A stretch of DNA of 64,000 nucleotides from positions 9,930,050 through 9,994,049 of the forward strand of contig NC_064044.1 in NCBI RefSeq assembly GCF_932526225.1, in the 5' to 3' direction. Position 1 is the stretch's first letter. Each line of letters starts with the position of its first letter. The position numbers and the translations under genes are program-made. The notes below the pieces were generated by a model, which had not been told where the DNA came from, searched no databases, and saw only the letters and a list, made by a program, of their open reading frames with translations. The stretch is from Nematostella vectensis (Eukaryota; Cnidaria; Anthozoa; Actiniaria; Edwardsiidae). Of the stretch, positions 22,556-34,566 are shown one piece after another.

Positions 22556-22915
22556 TGTGGGACGCCTGATGGAATTGCGCCCCATTCCGAGAAGCAGTCT
22601 TGGCCAAGCTTAACTATTTGTCGGCGACAGGAGAGAAAATCAACAATCCACGAGATTACCGAGTGGGGGATGTCATAGTCGTGGAGCTAGTAGACGAGAA
22701 TCCGATGGTCAATCAGGTCGAACGCTTTACGAAAGTCAAGTAAAATAGCTCTGACTGTCGCACCATTCCCGTCAGTAGCAGATAGCCATGAGTGGATCAT
22801 GCTAATAAGAGCATGCGTGGTGTTTGACCCAGGGACAGTTCCGAATTGAGGCCGGTCAACCTTTGCTTAAATTGCTGGTTGAACAAAGTGCTCCACAAAA
22901 TAATCCTCCTGTAAC
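22556..22915 (-). mobile_element. Truncated non-LTR remnant (unit 3)
   Basis: Carries the same internal deletion as units 2 and 4 (aaagatatt joined to gtgggacgcc). Only the reverse transcriptase part upstream of SGVPQGT remains. Confidence 0.8.
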
Positions 22916-23137
22916 CAGAATTAAAATTTTACCGAGGCATGCAAAGCTTGCCACTGGATGGTAAATCCAACAAAAGCAGGTGTTTTATCTTATACTCTTT
23001 AATTGTGAAACATTAAAATTTTATTGAATCGAGTGCCTCCCTTGCCTCATGCAGGCTACGGCCCTGCCCAAGTGCAGTGGGTTCTAGTCTCAGCCAGGAT
23101 CACTTTAAATTATAGCCTGCGTAGCAAGCGACCGTGC

Positions 23138-23358
23138 GACGAATGCAATGATTTAACGGTGCAAGTATGCGGTAAACGGAAACGAGAAGTAGGCCTTGTT
23201 ATTCCTGGATGCTACACTGCGAGGACAAAACGAAAGAAATTGCAAACATCCTAAGCAATGAGATCAGGAAGGTTAAAGAGCGGTACCCTCATTTTGAACT
23301 TGACATTGAACATGACGCTACTCGCTTAGCAGTGTTGATTAAGCAAGAAGGCAATTAA
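23138..23358 (+). pseudogene. Coding-like fragment (unit 3), one-base deletion
   Basis: Same frame as in units 2 and 4, but one A is missing in the AAAGAAAATTGCAG stretch, which shifts the frame after TKRKK. Confidence 0.4.
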
Positions 23359-23870
23359 AGTATCATTTATATTTCCGAAATTCCTATGCCGTTTGTTTTT
23401 AAGCTGGCAGGAAAGGAAGCGGGGGAGGGGAGGGGGCGTTTATAAGAGAGAGGCTTTCATTACAAATTTGTAAGCTTAGGGGGGAGGGGCGTTTATTAAA
23501 GAGGGGCTTTCATTACAAAATTGTAACCTTTGGGGGGGAGGCGTTCATTAGATCAGAGGCGTTCTTTAGATAAAGGGCGTTTATTAGGTCATTTACTAAA
23601 CTCAGACAGGGAGACCATGGAGATGGTATACACCCAGACAAGAAGACCCTAATTCAGATTTTCCCGCCAAAACTTGGAATTATTCACTCGATTCAATCTC
23701 CTTTCGCGCGGCCAGGAAAATTTTCAAAGATCTGTAGAAAATTCAAATTTCAATAAAATTCAATTCTCTTTTCAGAATTTGAAGTTTATCTATGCTTTGT
23801 TTTGGCTAGATTGATATAAGTGAAAGGTTTAAGAACTTTGAAGATTCTTCAGGGTTCGGAGTAAACAAGG

Positions 23871-24037
23871 CATACCTGTCAACCTCCGAAAATCTCAAGG
23901 CTTGAGATTGAGAAGGCAATTAAAAGCGGGCAATTAAAAGCTTAAAAGCGGGAGATTTGGTGCTCACCGCGGGAGAGCGAGAGAAGGGGTCCAAAATCTT
24001 GAGACTCCCGCCTAATGCGGGAGAGTTGACAGGTATG
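23871..24037. mobile_element. MITE with catacctgtcaac termini (unit 4)
   Basis: Same site as in units 2 and 3, with acaagg at 23865-23870 and 24038-24043. Confidence 0.88.
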
Positions 24038-24560
24038 ACAAGGAGCAAGTAATCCGCACAAAAGTCACATAACATCTTTCAGCTAAGGGAACTTTACATT
24101 TCCCTCAAAGAAAATCTTCAATCCCTTGCTCTAAAATTAGAACCTCAAATCATACCACCATCTACCAGTCTTTATGAACATGATGACATAGTCTCATCAA
24201 AATCAATGATTAAACTTAATTATCCGAAATGAGATGGAAAAAAGGGAGACGTGGCTTATTATGTAATTCCCAATGTCAAAATTTCATATCAATTGTCCGA
24301 TGTTATTACACTTTGGTCAAGTCGTTTAAGACTTTACGAATCGCGCACTAGTGTAATATCGTTCGGTTATTAGTTTCACATAAATATAACTCAAAAATAT
24401 CAAAAACCCTGTGGCGCACGAAGCAGGTGTAAACCGATTCGATTCAAGTGCTCGCATTATTGTTGATATGGGAAGTGGTAACAGACTTCCGTTGGCTTAG
24501 CGGGACTCAATCAAATTATCTGCTTGATACTGCTGACACTTTACTCGCTAGGCCGCCAAG

Positions 24561-27500
24561 ATGTTCAGCCGCATGGATGCAGCAGTTTGTTTTTTCGTTT
24601 TTATAGTCGTACCATTCGACTTTTCTTTATCGATGTATTTTAAAGGTTTTCGGCACAAATTTCTCGAAGGTCCAATAATTTCAGAATTTTCCGTGCAAAG
24701 TGATTTTGAGTGTTTTCAGAAATGTTTGAGGGACAGCCACTGTTCTTCCGTGAATATCAAGACGATTACTGAGGAATCAAGTCTATGTCGGCTAATCGGC
24801 AATGTATCGAAGAGCAATTGCAACCACGGTTTGGAGTATACACACTACAAAAAACTGGTAAGTGGAGGCGCGCGCGCGCTCACTTTTGTTGGTTGGCTAA
24901 TTTCATGTCTACTAAAATCTAGTTTTTATCTTAATTCATATTTTTTTTTTGTCAATGATTTACAGTATATCTATTTTGAAGGTCAATATTTGTCTCCAAT
25001 ATCACCTACAACTTTTTTTAAGAACGTCTAATTTTCAGAGGGTGGGCCGGTCTTATTTTTGGAGCATTTTAAGGCTGAAAATGTTCTTAATGATGCTCTT
25101 AATAGTCTTTAATATTTTAGTGTATATAAAAATATATAACCCAATGAATTATTAGAAAATAATGACACAACTTATCGATAGCAATAAAATTCAAAGTTTA
25201 TGAACACAATTTGATTCTGCATTTTAGAACACATTATTTTGATAAAACAATATTTTTCATGCTTGAAAAGCTTCATGCGGAGCCCGCTCTTGGAGTTTAC
25301 TAGGTACCTTAAGCAAGGACGACGACGACGGCTAGTACAACGAGATCGAAAAATATGTTCTCGCGCTTGGCGATCAATTATAATTTAATTGCAATAGAAT
25401 AAGCAAAACATAATAGACAGAGATTGATAAAAATAAAAAAAGGACTACAGTAGCTAACATGGTTAGAAAAGTTTGCAGTAGAACGTCCGCGTTCTCAGTT
25501 GACCGTGAAAGTTGGAGTTTCCGCGTCGTGGTTTTATGGAATATGGCTGAAATGTATCAGACAGAACGCATTTTCACGTGCTGCTATTGAATTCTTAATA
25601 AAATCCCATTGTTTTCTGCCGTCGTCGTCCACGTTGCCGTCGTCGTTGCTTAAGGTTCCTACTTTCTCCAGGAGACGCCAAATTGGAAATTTGAATAAAA
25701 TCACATGACCTTTTGGATGGCAAATCAACATAATCACGTTTTTCGAGATTGAAAGCGATTCTGGGTAAGTTGAAACCTAAAATCACAGAAGCAAAACTTG
25801 AATGGACAAATAGAAGAAAAATCGGTACGCTTTGTGTAAGTTACAACGGCTTCATGTAACCTTGTTATATTGAGAATAAACGATTACTAAAATTTTGAAG
25901 GTAGTCATGGATATCGTGGATCTAGCACATTCAACTCAAGCTTTCAATCGTTAGAGAATAAGTGAATGATATTTGGGATCGACTCCGTTAAAAACAGGAC
26001 TGGGACCTGCTGCCCATTTCATTGTTTTAGATCATAGAAGGCACGAAGTCAGAGACGTAAACTCACACGGATTTATCATTGATCTCAATTACTCATTTAG
26101 TCTCTAGGCCAAATATATATCGCTTGCTCATTATACCTTCGAAACCGGTACAAGATACCGGGAATCTCAAATACGAGCGGGTTTGCAAACTCTTAGCACT
26201 CACTGTCCCGCGAGTCAGCGAGAAGTGATGACGTCGCAGACATTCAGGACTGCGTACCCCATTGCGGGAAGAGTTTTGCATACGGAACACACGGTTGCAC
26301 CTGCGAATCAATGTATCAAAACCCGCAGTGGCTCATGGGTAACGTATAAATGACTAGATGCTGGAGCCGGTTCCTAGAAAGCAGGTCAGCACTAGCCCAG
26401 GGATAAATACGGCTATCTTGACATTTGATTGGGCGTTTATCCCTGGGTTAGCGTTAACCTGCTTTCTAGGAACCCGGACCTGGTCTCTGAGTGCTGTGTG
26501 AACGTTTAGAGATACATGAACAAGAATGTTAAAGCTTTCTAAACCTTTGTTTGTTTTTATTTACCCTTATTTCATTATTCTCCAAGTACAATTTTTGATA
26601 TCCCGCAAACACAGGTAAAATGATAAAATTGGGTAAACACTTTAAAAAAACTTTAAAATAATGGAATTGAAAAAACTGCATTTTCAATATTGCTCTAGTG
26701 TTTTTAGCAACTTATCAAAAAGAGGAAACTGGGGCTAATAGTTACGACAACTTTAAGTAAATAATATTTCCCGGTTTCCTGCTCTTTGATTTTCAGAGCC
26801 TCGCCCTATGCCCTCTCGGTTGGCACCACCATGCCAACAACTGTTATGTGATCAAGTTTGAGAACGTCACGTGGCAAGTTGCTAAGCAAAGATGTCATTC
26901 AATGGACTCTGCGATGGTGTCAATCTCCAGTGTTGAAGAAAATGCCTTTGTTCGTGGTTTGTTCTACTCAGGTGAGACAGACAGACAGACAGACAAAACG
27001 ACGGACAAAAAAGACAGAAAAAAATATGAGACGGCGGTTGGCTTTTTAGCTTGAGCTTCCCAACATGCAAGGAAAAGGTATTTCACTGGCCCGTAGGCAG
27101 GACTTTGAACGGGGGAGAGGGGGTGGTCTTTTATGGGCATAGAGCGGATTATTTTCTCCAAGGGCTTACCCTAGCTTGCAGAAGCACCCAATTTATCTTT
27201 ATACAGCAGACCTTACAGTCGAGTGGGGGGTTCTTTCACACCCCCAAATCCCCGTGGCTACGCGCCTGTGTCATAAATGCCTTCACCCCTGTTTGCACAG
27301 TAATTTTACCGAAGAAAAATCCATCATCAAAAACTCTCACCAAGAGACCATGATGTACATCATGTACATCATGGTCTTATGGTCTCACCCAATCCTCGTC
27401 CAAGCTTGCTGTCAGTCCAGTACAAAACAAGATGGCAGTCATAGCGAAAAAAGCACCGGGTAAACGCCCCCAGCCCCCCATTGCCTCACGGCCAAACACA

Positions 27501-27787
27501 GGAATCCCGTGCAGAACTCCAAAAAAGTAGGCTGATGTTGTACCTTATGGTTCCCCCCAGACACAATATGGCTGGGACTGGAAGACTTCAGTTCTGGTAG
27601 CTGGCGATGGGAGGACGGATCGCCCGCGTCTTTCACGTACTGGCAAGCAAGCGCACCCTCTGGTCAGTTGGGTCAGGACTGCGTCAAGATGTCTCATCAG
27701 AGGGGCAAATGGAACGACTGCCAATGTGATCTGCTACTTCCTTACGTCTGCAAGATGCCAGAGAACGCGATTACACCATTCTGTTAG
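24561..27787 (+). CDS. Secreted PAN + C-type lectin protein, copy 4
   Basis: Exons 24561-24857, 26797-26971 and 27561-27787 encode 232 residues. Val is replaced by Ile in the signal peptide (FFVFIVVPF). The protein has NHGLE like copy 3 but KQRCHSM close to copy 1, so the copies look like mosaics, perhaps through gene conversion. WND, the cysteines and the splice sites are intact. Intron 1 is shorter by about 350 bases because of the deletion-inversion at 25698-25738, which removes the MADSK-like start and its CCAAT motif; splice sites are not touched. Confidence 0.9.
25698..25738. other. Deletion patched with a short inverted segment (unit 4 intron 1)
   Basis: Relative to unit 1, about 395 bases (around 3477-3873) are replaced by 41 bases that are the reverse complement of a piece from within the lost stretch (unit 1 about 3670-3711, unit 3 about 19233-19273), with one T fewer. 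The left junction has aaat microhomology. Confidence 0.88.
26365..26478. mobile_element. Fold-back MITE (unit 4)
   Basis: Same site as in the other units. The left flanking repeat reads gctgg as in unit 2; the right is cctgg. Confidence 0.78.
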
Positions 27788-28504
27788 GATTCTTAGACTC
27801 CCTGGGGATACCTCCCTAAAAACTATCACATTTGTTCCTCGCGAAAATGAATTTTAACCCTAAGGGATAGCAAAATGGGTGCGGTTTACCTAAATTTCTA
27901 TCCCTTCCTGGGATAACATTAAAAACAGACAAATTATCAGTTATCTGAATCTTATTAACAGATGAATTTAGGAATGGATATCACTGTAATGAATGTAACT
28001 GTCAGACTGATTCGTCTTGCTTGGGTCGGGCTCGATGACACCTTTGTAGCCTCTCATTATGAAATGACATCTGATATTTCAGTAAAGTACCAAAATGTGG
28101 TTTGATTAGCGTCTCACAACGACCCTGCTACGGCCCTGTTGGATATTCCGTGCTCGTGGCCACGACCACAGAATGTCTGGCCCACGAACAGCCATGAACA
28201 CGGAATTTCTGGCACACTAGTCATGCCATGAGCACGGAATTTCTGGCCCACGAGATGCCAGGAGCACGGAATTTCTGGCCCTCGTGTCCTGCTACTTATT
28301 ATAAAAAAAATTATCAATAAATACAAGAAAGGTTGCATTAGATTATTAGTCATAGGTATAGCCCCATTTTCGCTCGGAATATCCAAAATATTTGAATATA
28401 AAAATAGAAAGAAAGATAAAAATCTGTTCACCCTTTACTTTCTTAAATTTATAGGTTTATGTTATGAAAACCATTAAAACGATGTAAAATTGTATATTAA
28501 AGAT

Positions 28505-28860
28505 ATTGTGGGACGCCTGATGGAATTGCGCCCCATTCCGAGAAGCAGTCTTGGCCAAGCTTAACTCTTTGTCGGCGACAGGAGAGAAAATCAACAATCC
28601 ACGAGATTACCGAGTGGGGGATGTCATAGTCGTGGAGCTAGTAGACGAGAATCCGATGGTCAATCAGGTCGAACGCTTTACGAAAGTCAAGTAAAATAGC
28701 ACTGACTGTCGCACCATTCCCGTCAGTAGCAGATAGCTATGAGTGGATCATGCTAAAAAGAGCATGCGTGGTGTTTGACCCAGGGACAGTTCCGAATTGA
28801 GGCCGGTCAACCTTTGCTTAAATTGCTGGTTGAACAAAGTGCTCCACAAAATAATCCTCC
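28505..28860 (-). mobile_element. Truncated non-LTR remnant (unit 4)
   Basis: Same deletion junction as unit 3, including the small gag/agtagac difference that separates units 3 and 4 from 1 and 2, so units 3 and 4 are closest here. Confidence 0.8.
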
Positions 28861-29074
28861 TGTAACCAGAATTAAAATTTTACAGAAGCATGCAAAGCTT
28901 GCCACTGGATGGTAAATCCAACAAAAGCAGGTGTTTTATCTTATACTCTTTAATTGTGAAACATTAAAATTTTATTGAATCGAGTGCCTCCCTTGCCTCA
29001 TGCAGGCTACGGCCCTGCCCAAGTGCAGTGGGTTCTAGTCTCAGCAAGGATCACTTTAAATTATAGCCTGCGTA

Positions 29075-29310
29075 GCAAGCGACCGTGCGACAAATGCAAT
29101 GATTTAACGGTGCAAGTATGCGGTAAACGGGAACGAGAAGTAGGCCTTGTTATTCCTGGATGCTACACTGCGAGGACAAAACGAAAGAAAATTGCAGACA
29201 TCCTAAGCAATGAGATCAGGAAGGTTAAAGAGCGGTACCCTCATTTTGAACTCGATATTGAACAAGACGCTACCCGCTTAGCAGTGTTGATAAAGCACGA
29301 AGGCAATTAA
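29075..29310 (+). pseudogene. Coding-like fragment of unknown origin (unit 4), frame open
   Basis: This is the longest intact form, continuous with upstream in-frame sequence to about 28975 and ending ...LIKHEGN-stop at 29310. There is no recognised domain. Since the frame is broken in two of the four units it is probably not under strong constraint. Confidence 0.35.
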
Positions 29311-29494
29311 ATGATCATTTATATTTCCGGAATTCCTATGTCGTTTGTTTTTGGCAGGAAAGGAAGCGGGGGAGGGGAGGGGGCGTTTATAAGAGAGGAG
29401 CTTTCATTACAAAATTGTAAGCTTAGGGGGGGGGAGAGGCGTTCATTAGATCAGAGGCGTTCTTTAGATAAAGGGCGTTTATTAGGTCATTTAC

Positions 29495-30636
29495 TAAACT
29501 CAGACAGGGAGACCATGGAGATGGTTAACACCCAGACAAGGAGACCCGGCAGATGGAATAAACCCAGACAAGGAGACCATGCAGATTGGATACACCTAGA
29601 CAGGGAGACCTTGCAGATGGAATACACCTAGACAGGGAGACCATGCTGATGGGATACACCCAGACAGGGAGACCATGAAGATTGATAAACTCAGACAGGG
29701 AGACCATACAGATGTGAAACACCCCCAGACAGAAACACAATGCAGATGGGATACACCCAGACAGGAAGACCATGAAGATGGATACAACCAGACAGGGAGA
29801 CCATGCAGATGGATACACTTAGACAGGGAGACCATGCAGATGGGATTCACCCAGACTGGGAGACCATGCAGATGGGATACACCCAGACAGGGAGACCATG
29901 CAGATGGGATACACCCAGACAGGGAGACCATGCCGATGGGATACACTCAGACAGGTAGACCATGCAGATGGGATACACCTAGACTGGGAGACCATGCAAA
30001 TGTGATACACCCAGACAGGGAGATCATAAAGATGGATACACGCAGACAGGGAGACCATACAGATGTGAAACACCCAGACAGGGACACGATGCAGATGGTA
30101 TATACCCAGACAGGGAGACCATGTAGATATGGGATACACCCAGACAGGGAGACCATGCAGATGGGATACACCCAGACAGGAAGACCATGCAGATGGGATG
30201 CACCCAGACAGGGAGGCCATGCAGATGGGATACACCCAGACAAGGAGACCATGCAGATGGAATACACCCAGACAGGGAGACCATGCAGATGGGATACACC
30301 CAGACAGGGAGACCATGCAGATGGATACACCCAGACAGGAAGACCATGAAGATGGGATACACCCAGACAGGAAGACCATGCAGATAGGATACACCCAGAC
30401 AGGGAGACCATGCAGATGGGATACACCCAGACAGGGACACGATGCAGATGGGATACACCCAGACAGGGAGACCATGCAGATGGGATACACCCAGACAGGG
30501 ACACGATGCAGATGGGATACACCCAGACAGGGAAACCATGCAGATGGATACACCCAGACAGGAAGACCATGCAGATGGGATACACCCAGACAGGGACACG
30601 ATGCAGATGGGATACACCCAGACAGGGAGACCCACT
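29495..30636 (+). repeat. 32-bp minisatellite array, about 36 units
   Basis: Tandem units contain cagacagggagaccatgcag followed by atgggatacacc; the period is 32 bp with 30-33 bp variants. The unit has no stop in several frames on either strand, which gives long apparent proteins on both strands; these are artefacts of the repeat. Short remnants sit at each lectin unit junction (about 8753-8796, 16940-16985, 23603-23648), and a second small array lies at 35835-35996. Confidence 0.95.
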
Positions 30637-31221
30637 GGTAATTTTCATAAGAGTGATAAGATTTGGGCCACAGTGTACCCCCCAAAATGGTGTTTATATG
30701 AAACAAGTCAGGTTAATGGACAATATCTCATACTCCTGATACTCCTTTTGGGGTCGGGGGAAGGGAATGCAGATTTCCAGCGGATATTATATCATAAATA
30801 TTTATCAGATGTCCACTCTATTATGCGGTGATTGTCTTGATTCTCTTTTTATTGGAAACACATTCTATCATAAGTTGACAAGTGCAAAGATTAATGGCCA
30901 CCAAGGCCGCAATAAATATTTGGCCAAGTGCAAGTTGTTGATTGATTTTTCATATGGTTTTCTCTGATCGCTAACATAACGATTAAATTATTTACCGAAA
31001 TTTCTATCAAAAAACTAATCATCCTGTTTCTTATGCGGGCTCTTTTTCTAAAATCTTCTGTAGAATTCAAACTATAATCTCATCGAGTTTGAGTAGAGGT
31101 TTCTAAGTAAATACAGTGTAATTCTTGTTTTCCCTCGTCGCTGTAGTGTTGCGTGTCGGTCTTGTGTAGTAACTACTTTCCATTCGTGATGCACGTGAGT
31201 TAATTCTAGAACGCCTTTATT
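30637..31221 (+). repeat. Minisatellite-adjacent segment, copy A
   Basis: From cccactggtaattttcata to gagttaattctagaacgcc this segment is repeated, diverged, at 35997-36507. Both copies follow a minisatellite array in the same orientation, so array plus flank were duplicated together. No gene was recognised within it. Confidence 0.85.
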
Positions 31222-31368
31222 GGGCTTTTTTACTTTTAGTAAAAAATTCATTTTTCGCCCGCAAAAGTACCCACATAAAAAACTTATATAGAAAGGCGTC
31301 AATCAATGTTTCTATACCTACCAAGAATGGAATTCGCTAAAAATAGAATAGCCCAATGCAAAAGATAT

Positions 31369-34300
31369 CTAAGCTGCACATCCGTAAAACTCCGCTCTCA
31401 TAAGGATATGAGCTTCCCAGGCCTGCACTACAATCCTAACGTAACGCGCTTTGATGACAGGGGAGAACTCGTTCTTCACCACAGTGGTCTTATCTGAGTT
31501 GCCAGGGAAAATCTTTAAAAAAAGAAACTTAAAATGTAATAGCAACAACAACGATATAAAGGCTTTTTTCTTTTAACATCAATTTACCTCTCATATTGAT
31601 TTTTCCATTAATCTCCCCTCAGACCGTATTCAACATAACACTGTTTTTTACGTTTACTTACCTTTATCACACTATTCCCGTCTTGGTAACTCTGCCACTG
31701 ATCTGCCGTCAGACTGTATTCAACCGTGTACTCAGCTACCCACTGGACATGAAATGTTCCTTCCGGGCGACCCTGCGTTGCAACATGTGTAACCCATGTG
31801 ACTCGGCCCAGGTCCACCTGTAGGTACTCGCCTTTTCGATTATTCCCGGCTGCCCATGCCCCCCAGTGTTTCCCGCTAACGGCTTGGTTATGAAGGCGTC
31901 CGTAATAAGGGCTGTATGAAAGATGAAAATGTGACGAAGCCGTGATACTCGAGTCTGGAATGCTGCCATCTTCCATTCCCAGAGGGTGAGCGCAACCTGA
32001 CAAGATTCAAGGAGTGGCAAATCGCTGTTATTTTTCTAACAATACTTTATTCCACTAACAGTAAGTACGTCAACGCTGAACGTGTCTGGCGAACGCGTCT
32101 CTAACGTGTTTCTCTCTGTAGGGTCTAACTTGTTGTAGTTAACGTGGTGTGAGTGAAAATGGGGTATTTAAAATTTATTTTCCCCTGCAACGGAGAACCC
32201 TATATTCTGAAACGCGGTAATGTTTTTCTGATATTGTTTGATGTGTCAAAGGGCTGCATGAAGGTCAAAAGAATTCCTACGTGAACGGATAAGCATTCCC
32301 ATTCAGCGGTATAGTCGACACGAAACCAGAGTAGATTTCAAGCCGAAGAATGGCAACAGCATAACTGCCGTTCCCGTCCTCATCAGCTGCTCTACGATGG
32401 AAGAAATACATACATAACGATAACAAGTTCCGTAATTGCCGTATCATTTTTGCGGAGGGCCCAGTGCTCATGATTTTTTCTAAGACGACTAAAAATTTAC
32501 TCATGCATATATAAAAGAAAAGACTAAACATTTTAAAATTTTATTAATTTATATGACATGATTGCGAATGAAATGATTAATCGAGAAAGGGATTTATACA
32601 AATCAATACTTTTTTTTTTTTACATTTTTTGCAGTCAAACCAAAAAAAACACGCCATTGCTTTTGCACAGGGTGATACGGAACTGTAACCACGACCCCGG
32701 GAAGCATGAAAAACTAAAAGCAATGTAAATCGAAAATATCGCATTGAGTCAGAAAAAAACATGTACATCAACAACATTCTTTCTTCTAAGCATTCGTATC
32801 GAAATTAGACTATTTTCTTAAAAGGAGGTATTGTTTTAATCGTGACGCGGCTCAGTTGACTGTGCCGCTTATTATCGTAGCCATAGCAGACCTCGGATTA
32901 TTGAGGGGCAAAATACAGAAGCATTAATAAAACAATGGGGGGCACAGCCACGCCCCTTCTGGTCATTTTTTTTTTTTCGCATATCGTTTTGCACTGCTAG
33001 ATTTTGGCAAGTTTAATGGAGACGGTTTTGTCTTCTATCAAATTCTTGCGCATCGGTAAGACTAAAAAGATAATTATCTGATATACGCAAGCTTGAATTT
33101 GGTATAAATATTATCCTGGTCGGTGAAATATTCGATAAGTTTGATGGTTACTCAAATTAAGGATTTTACACATACTTTATTTAAATTACGCTTAAACTCA
33201 AATCGAGTAAAATATTTTGAGACAATATTCTCAAACTGAAGTAAAAAGAAACGAGGGTATACTGTATAAACAAACTCAATGCGTTCTGAGAAAAAAAATC
33301 GCTCACCATTCGAAAAAGGCATTCTTAAACTCAGGTCGCGGCGGCCATTAACCGTCATGAACATAAACTCAAACTCGAGATTATGTGACACTCACCCCAA
33401 GTAACTAGTATCAAATAAAAGCTTGTGGGATTTAGATGGTTCATTAGATGTATTGATTTGGGTGTGCGCCAAAAGATTTGTATACAAAAGAACTTATTTT
33501 GTGTCTCATGTTATTGATCGAATGAAACGTATATACCTGGAATACAGCCTTTTACATCTTGAGTAAGAGCATTCTTGCATCGAAACATCGAAATAGGGAA
33601 TTCGAGACCGAAATGGCAACAAAGTAAAGCCTTTCTTATAATTTCGTATTTTGAACGTCTTAACCAGAAATTTAGACAAAAAAAACATTCATCTATAAGA
33701 TCTTCTTATCATCTTAAAATTCTCTGTCGAATAATTCAAGGCGTCATTGGGCACGAATAATGGCCTTTTAGATGGTAAAAAAATTAAGTTATGGTGAAAT
33801 CCTTATTTAAAACAGCGTTCCTGTAGTCTTCTTATGAAGTCTTTCGATTTCGAAAGATCATTATAACATTGTCAGCCATGCGCTACGCTCCAAAGGTGTG
33901 AGAAGAAAATCCAAATGGCGTGTGCTAAAAGTACTCAAGATGTGCGCACGGAAAGAAATACCGTGCTCACGGAAAGAAATCCCGTTGGCACGGAAAGAAA
34001 TTCCGTGGGCCTTCGCACGGAAAACCATGGAGGGTAACTAATCTTTTAACTAAACAAAACATGCTTTTGACTGGATCCATAAACTTCGGGAAGGTCGGCG
34101 ACTTACGAAAATAAAATATAAGGTTATCCAAGATAACGTTACTCTCTATTGCGTAACAATTTTTGGTTTACTTGCCATCTCTTAAATCCGCGTAAACAGA
34201 ATTTTTCATTTTCACGAGCTCGCGAGGCAGGTTTGCGTGTGTAACCTTCATGCGTTTGCATCTTCCTTTTTTTATGTCGCAGTTGATGCTGGCGCAGTTT

Positions 34301-34458
34301 TCTTTGTCGTCATAGCAGAGTTTGTAGCATTCCCAAAGTTCCCCAACACCCGTTTCGTCGTAGGGAGATGCAAGGAGAAAATGACCAAACATGGAGTTCC
34401 TTGTTTTCTGAATGGCCGATGTGAGAGGGAATACGAATAGGCAAAGGAAGAGAAGCAT
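31369..34458 (-). CDS. Secreted PAN + F5/8 type C (discoidin) domain protein
   Basis: Three minus-strand exons: 34458-34176, 31996-31662 and 31512-31369 (253 residues). Exon 1 encodes a signal peptide (MLLFLCLFVFPLTSA) and a PAN-like module (C-x3-C-x6-C-x4-C-x6-C). Exons 2-3 encode a full discoidin domain, Cys96 to Cys251. It opens with CAHPLGMEDGSIPDSSITAS and includes YLQVDLGRVTWVTHVATQG, and exon 3 begins IFPGNSDKTTVV and ends RAEFYGC. Such domains bind glycans or membrane phospholipids outside the cell; the ligand here is unknown. Intron 1 fits a rare GC donor (G|GCAAGT) with acceptor tgtcag|GT, phase 1. Intron 2 is AAG|GTAAGT to aaag|ATT, phase 0. The layout resembles the neighbouring lectins (signal peptide + PAN exon, then binding module). 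No frame lesions are seen. Confidence 0.87.
32930..32978 (-). repeat. Fragment of a dispersed ggggggcacagccacgcc repeat
   Basis: Matches parts of 56432-56545, 63340-63445 and about 63960-64000 (gggggcacagccacgc, ctggtcatttt). It lies in intron 1 of the discoidin gene. Confidence 0.6.
33950..34025. repeat. Tandem short hairpins cacggaaagaaatnccgtg
   Basis: Three consecutive near-palindromes of about 20 bases. They share cacggaatttct with the minisatellite in the lectin units, so they may be a related family. Location: intron 1 of the discoidin gene. Confidence 0.65.
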
Positions 34459-34566
34459 GTCTCTTTAGCTCTCTGTCTTGGTTTTGGAATAAGTGACTCA
34501 CATGATGGAATTCTTTTGAAAGGAGGGCACCGTGCTGAGATGGTACGATTATCCATTGGGGAAACA

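Larger units (their letters stand above)
1561..29520 (+). repeat. Four-unit tandem segmental duplication carrying lectin genes
   Basis: The same segment occurs four times head to tail: unit 1 about 1561-8800, unit 2 about 8801-16990, unit 3 about 16991-23652 and unit 4 about 23653-29520. Each begins with the motif cagattttcccgccaaaac and ends with a GC-rich stretch and a short remnant of the minisatellite that is fully developed at 29495-30636. Units are highly similar throughout, introns included. Length differences come from a 1.9 kb retroelement in unit 2, a retroelement deletion in units 2-4, a MITE in units 2-4, a local duplication in unit 1, and a deletion with inversion in unit 4. The junction remnants suggest that unequal exchange involving the minisatellite made the array. 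Confidence 0.93.

Noticed and set aside
29495-30636. CRISPR-like regular repeats
   Set aside because: Contiguous tandem units without unique spacers, in a eukaryotic context.
29675-30706. Long repeat proteins on both strands (up to 295 codons) over the 32-bp minisatellite
   Set aside because: The frames exist on both strands in several registers only because the repeat unit lacks stop codons; there are no splice or signal features.
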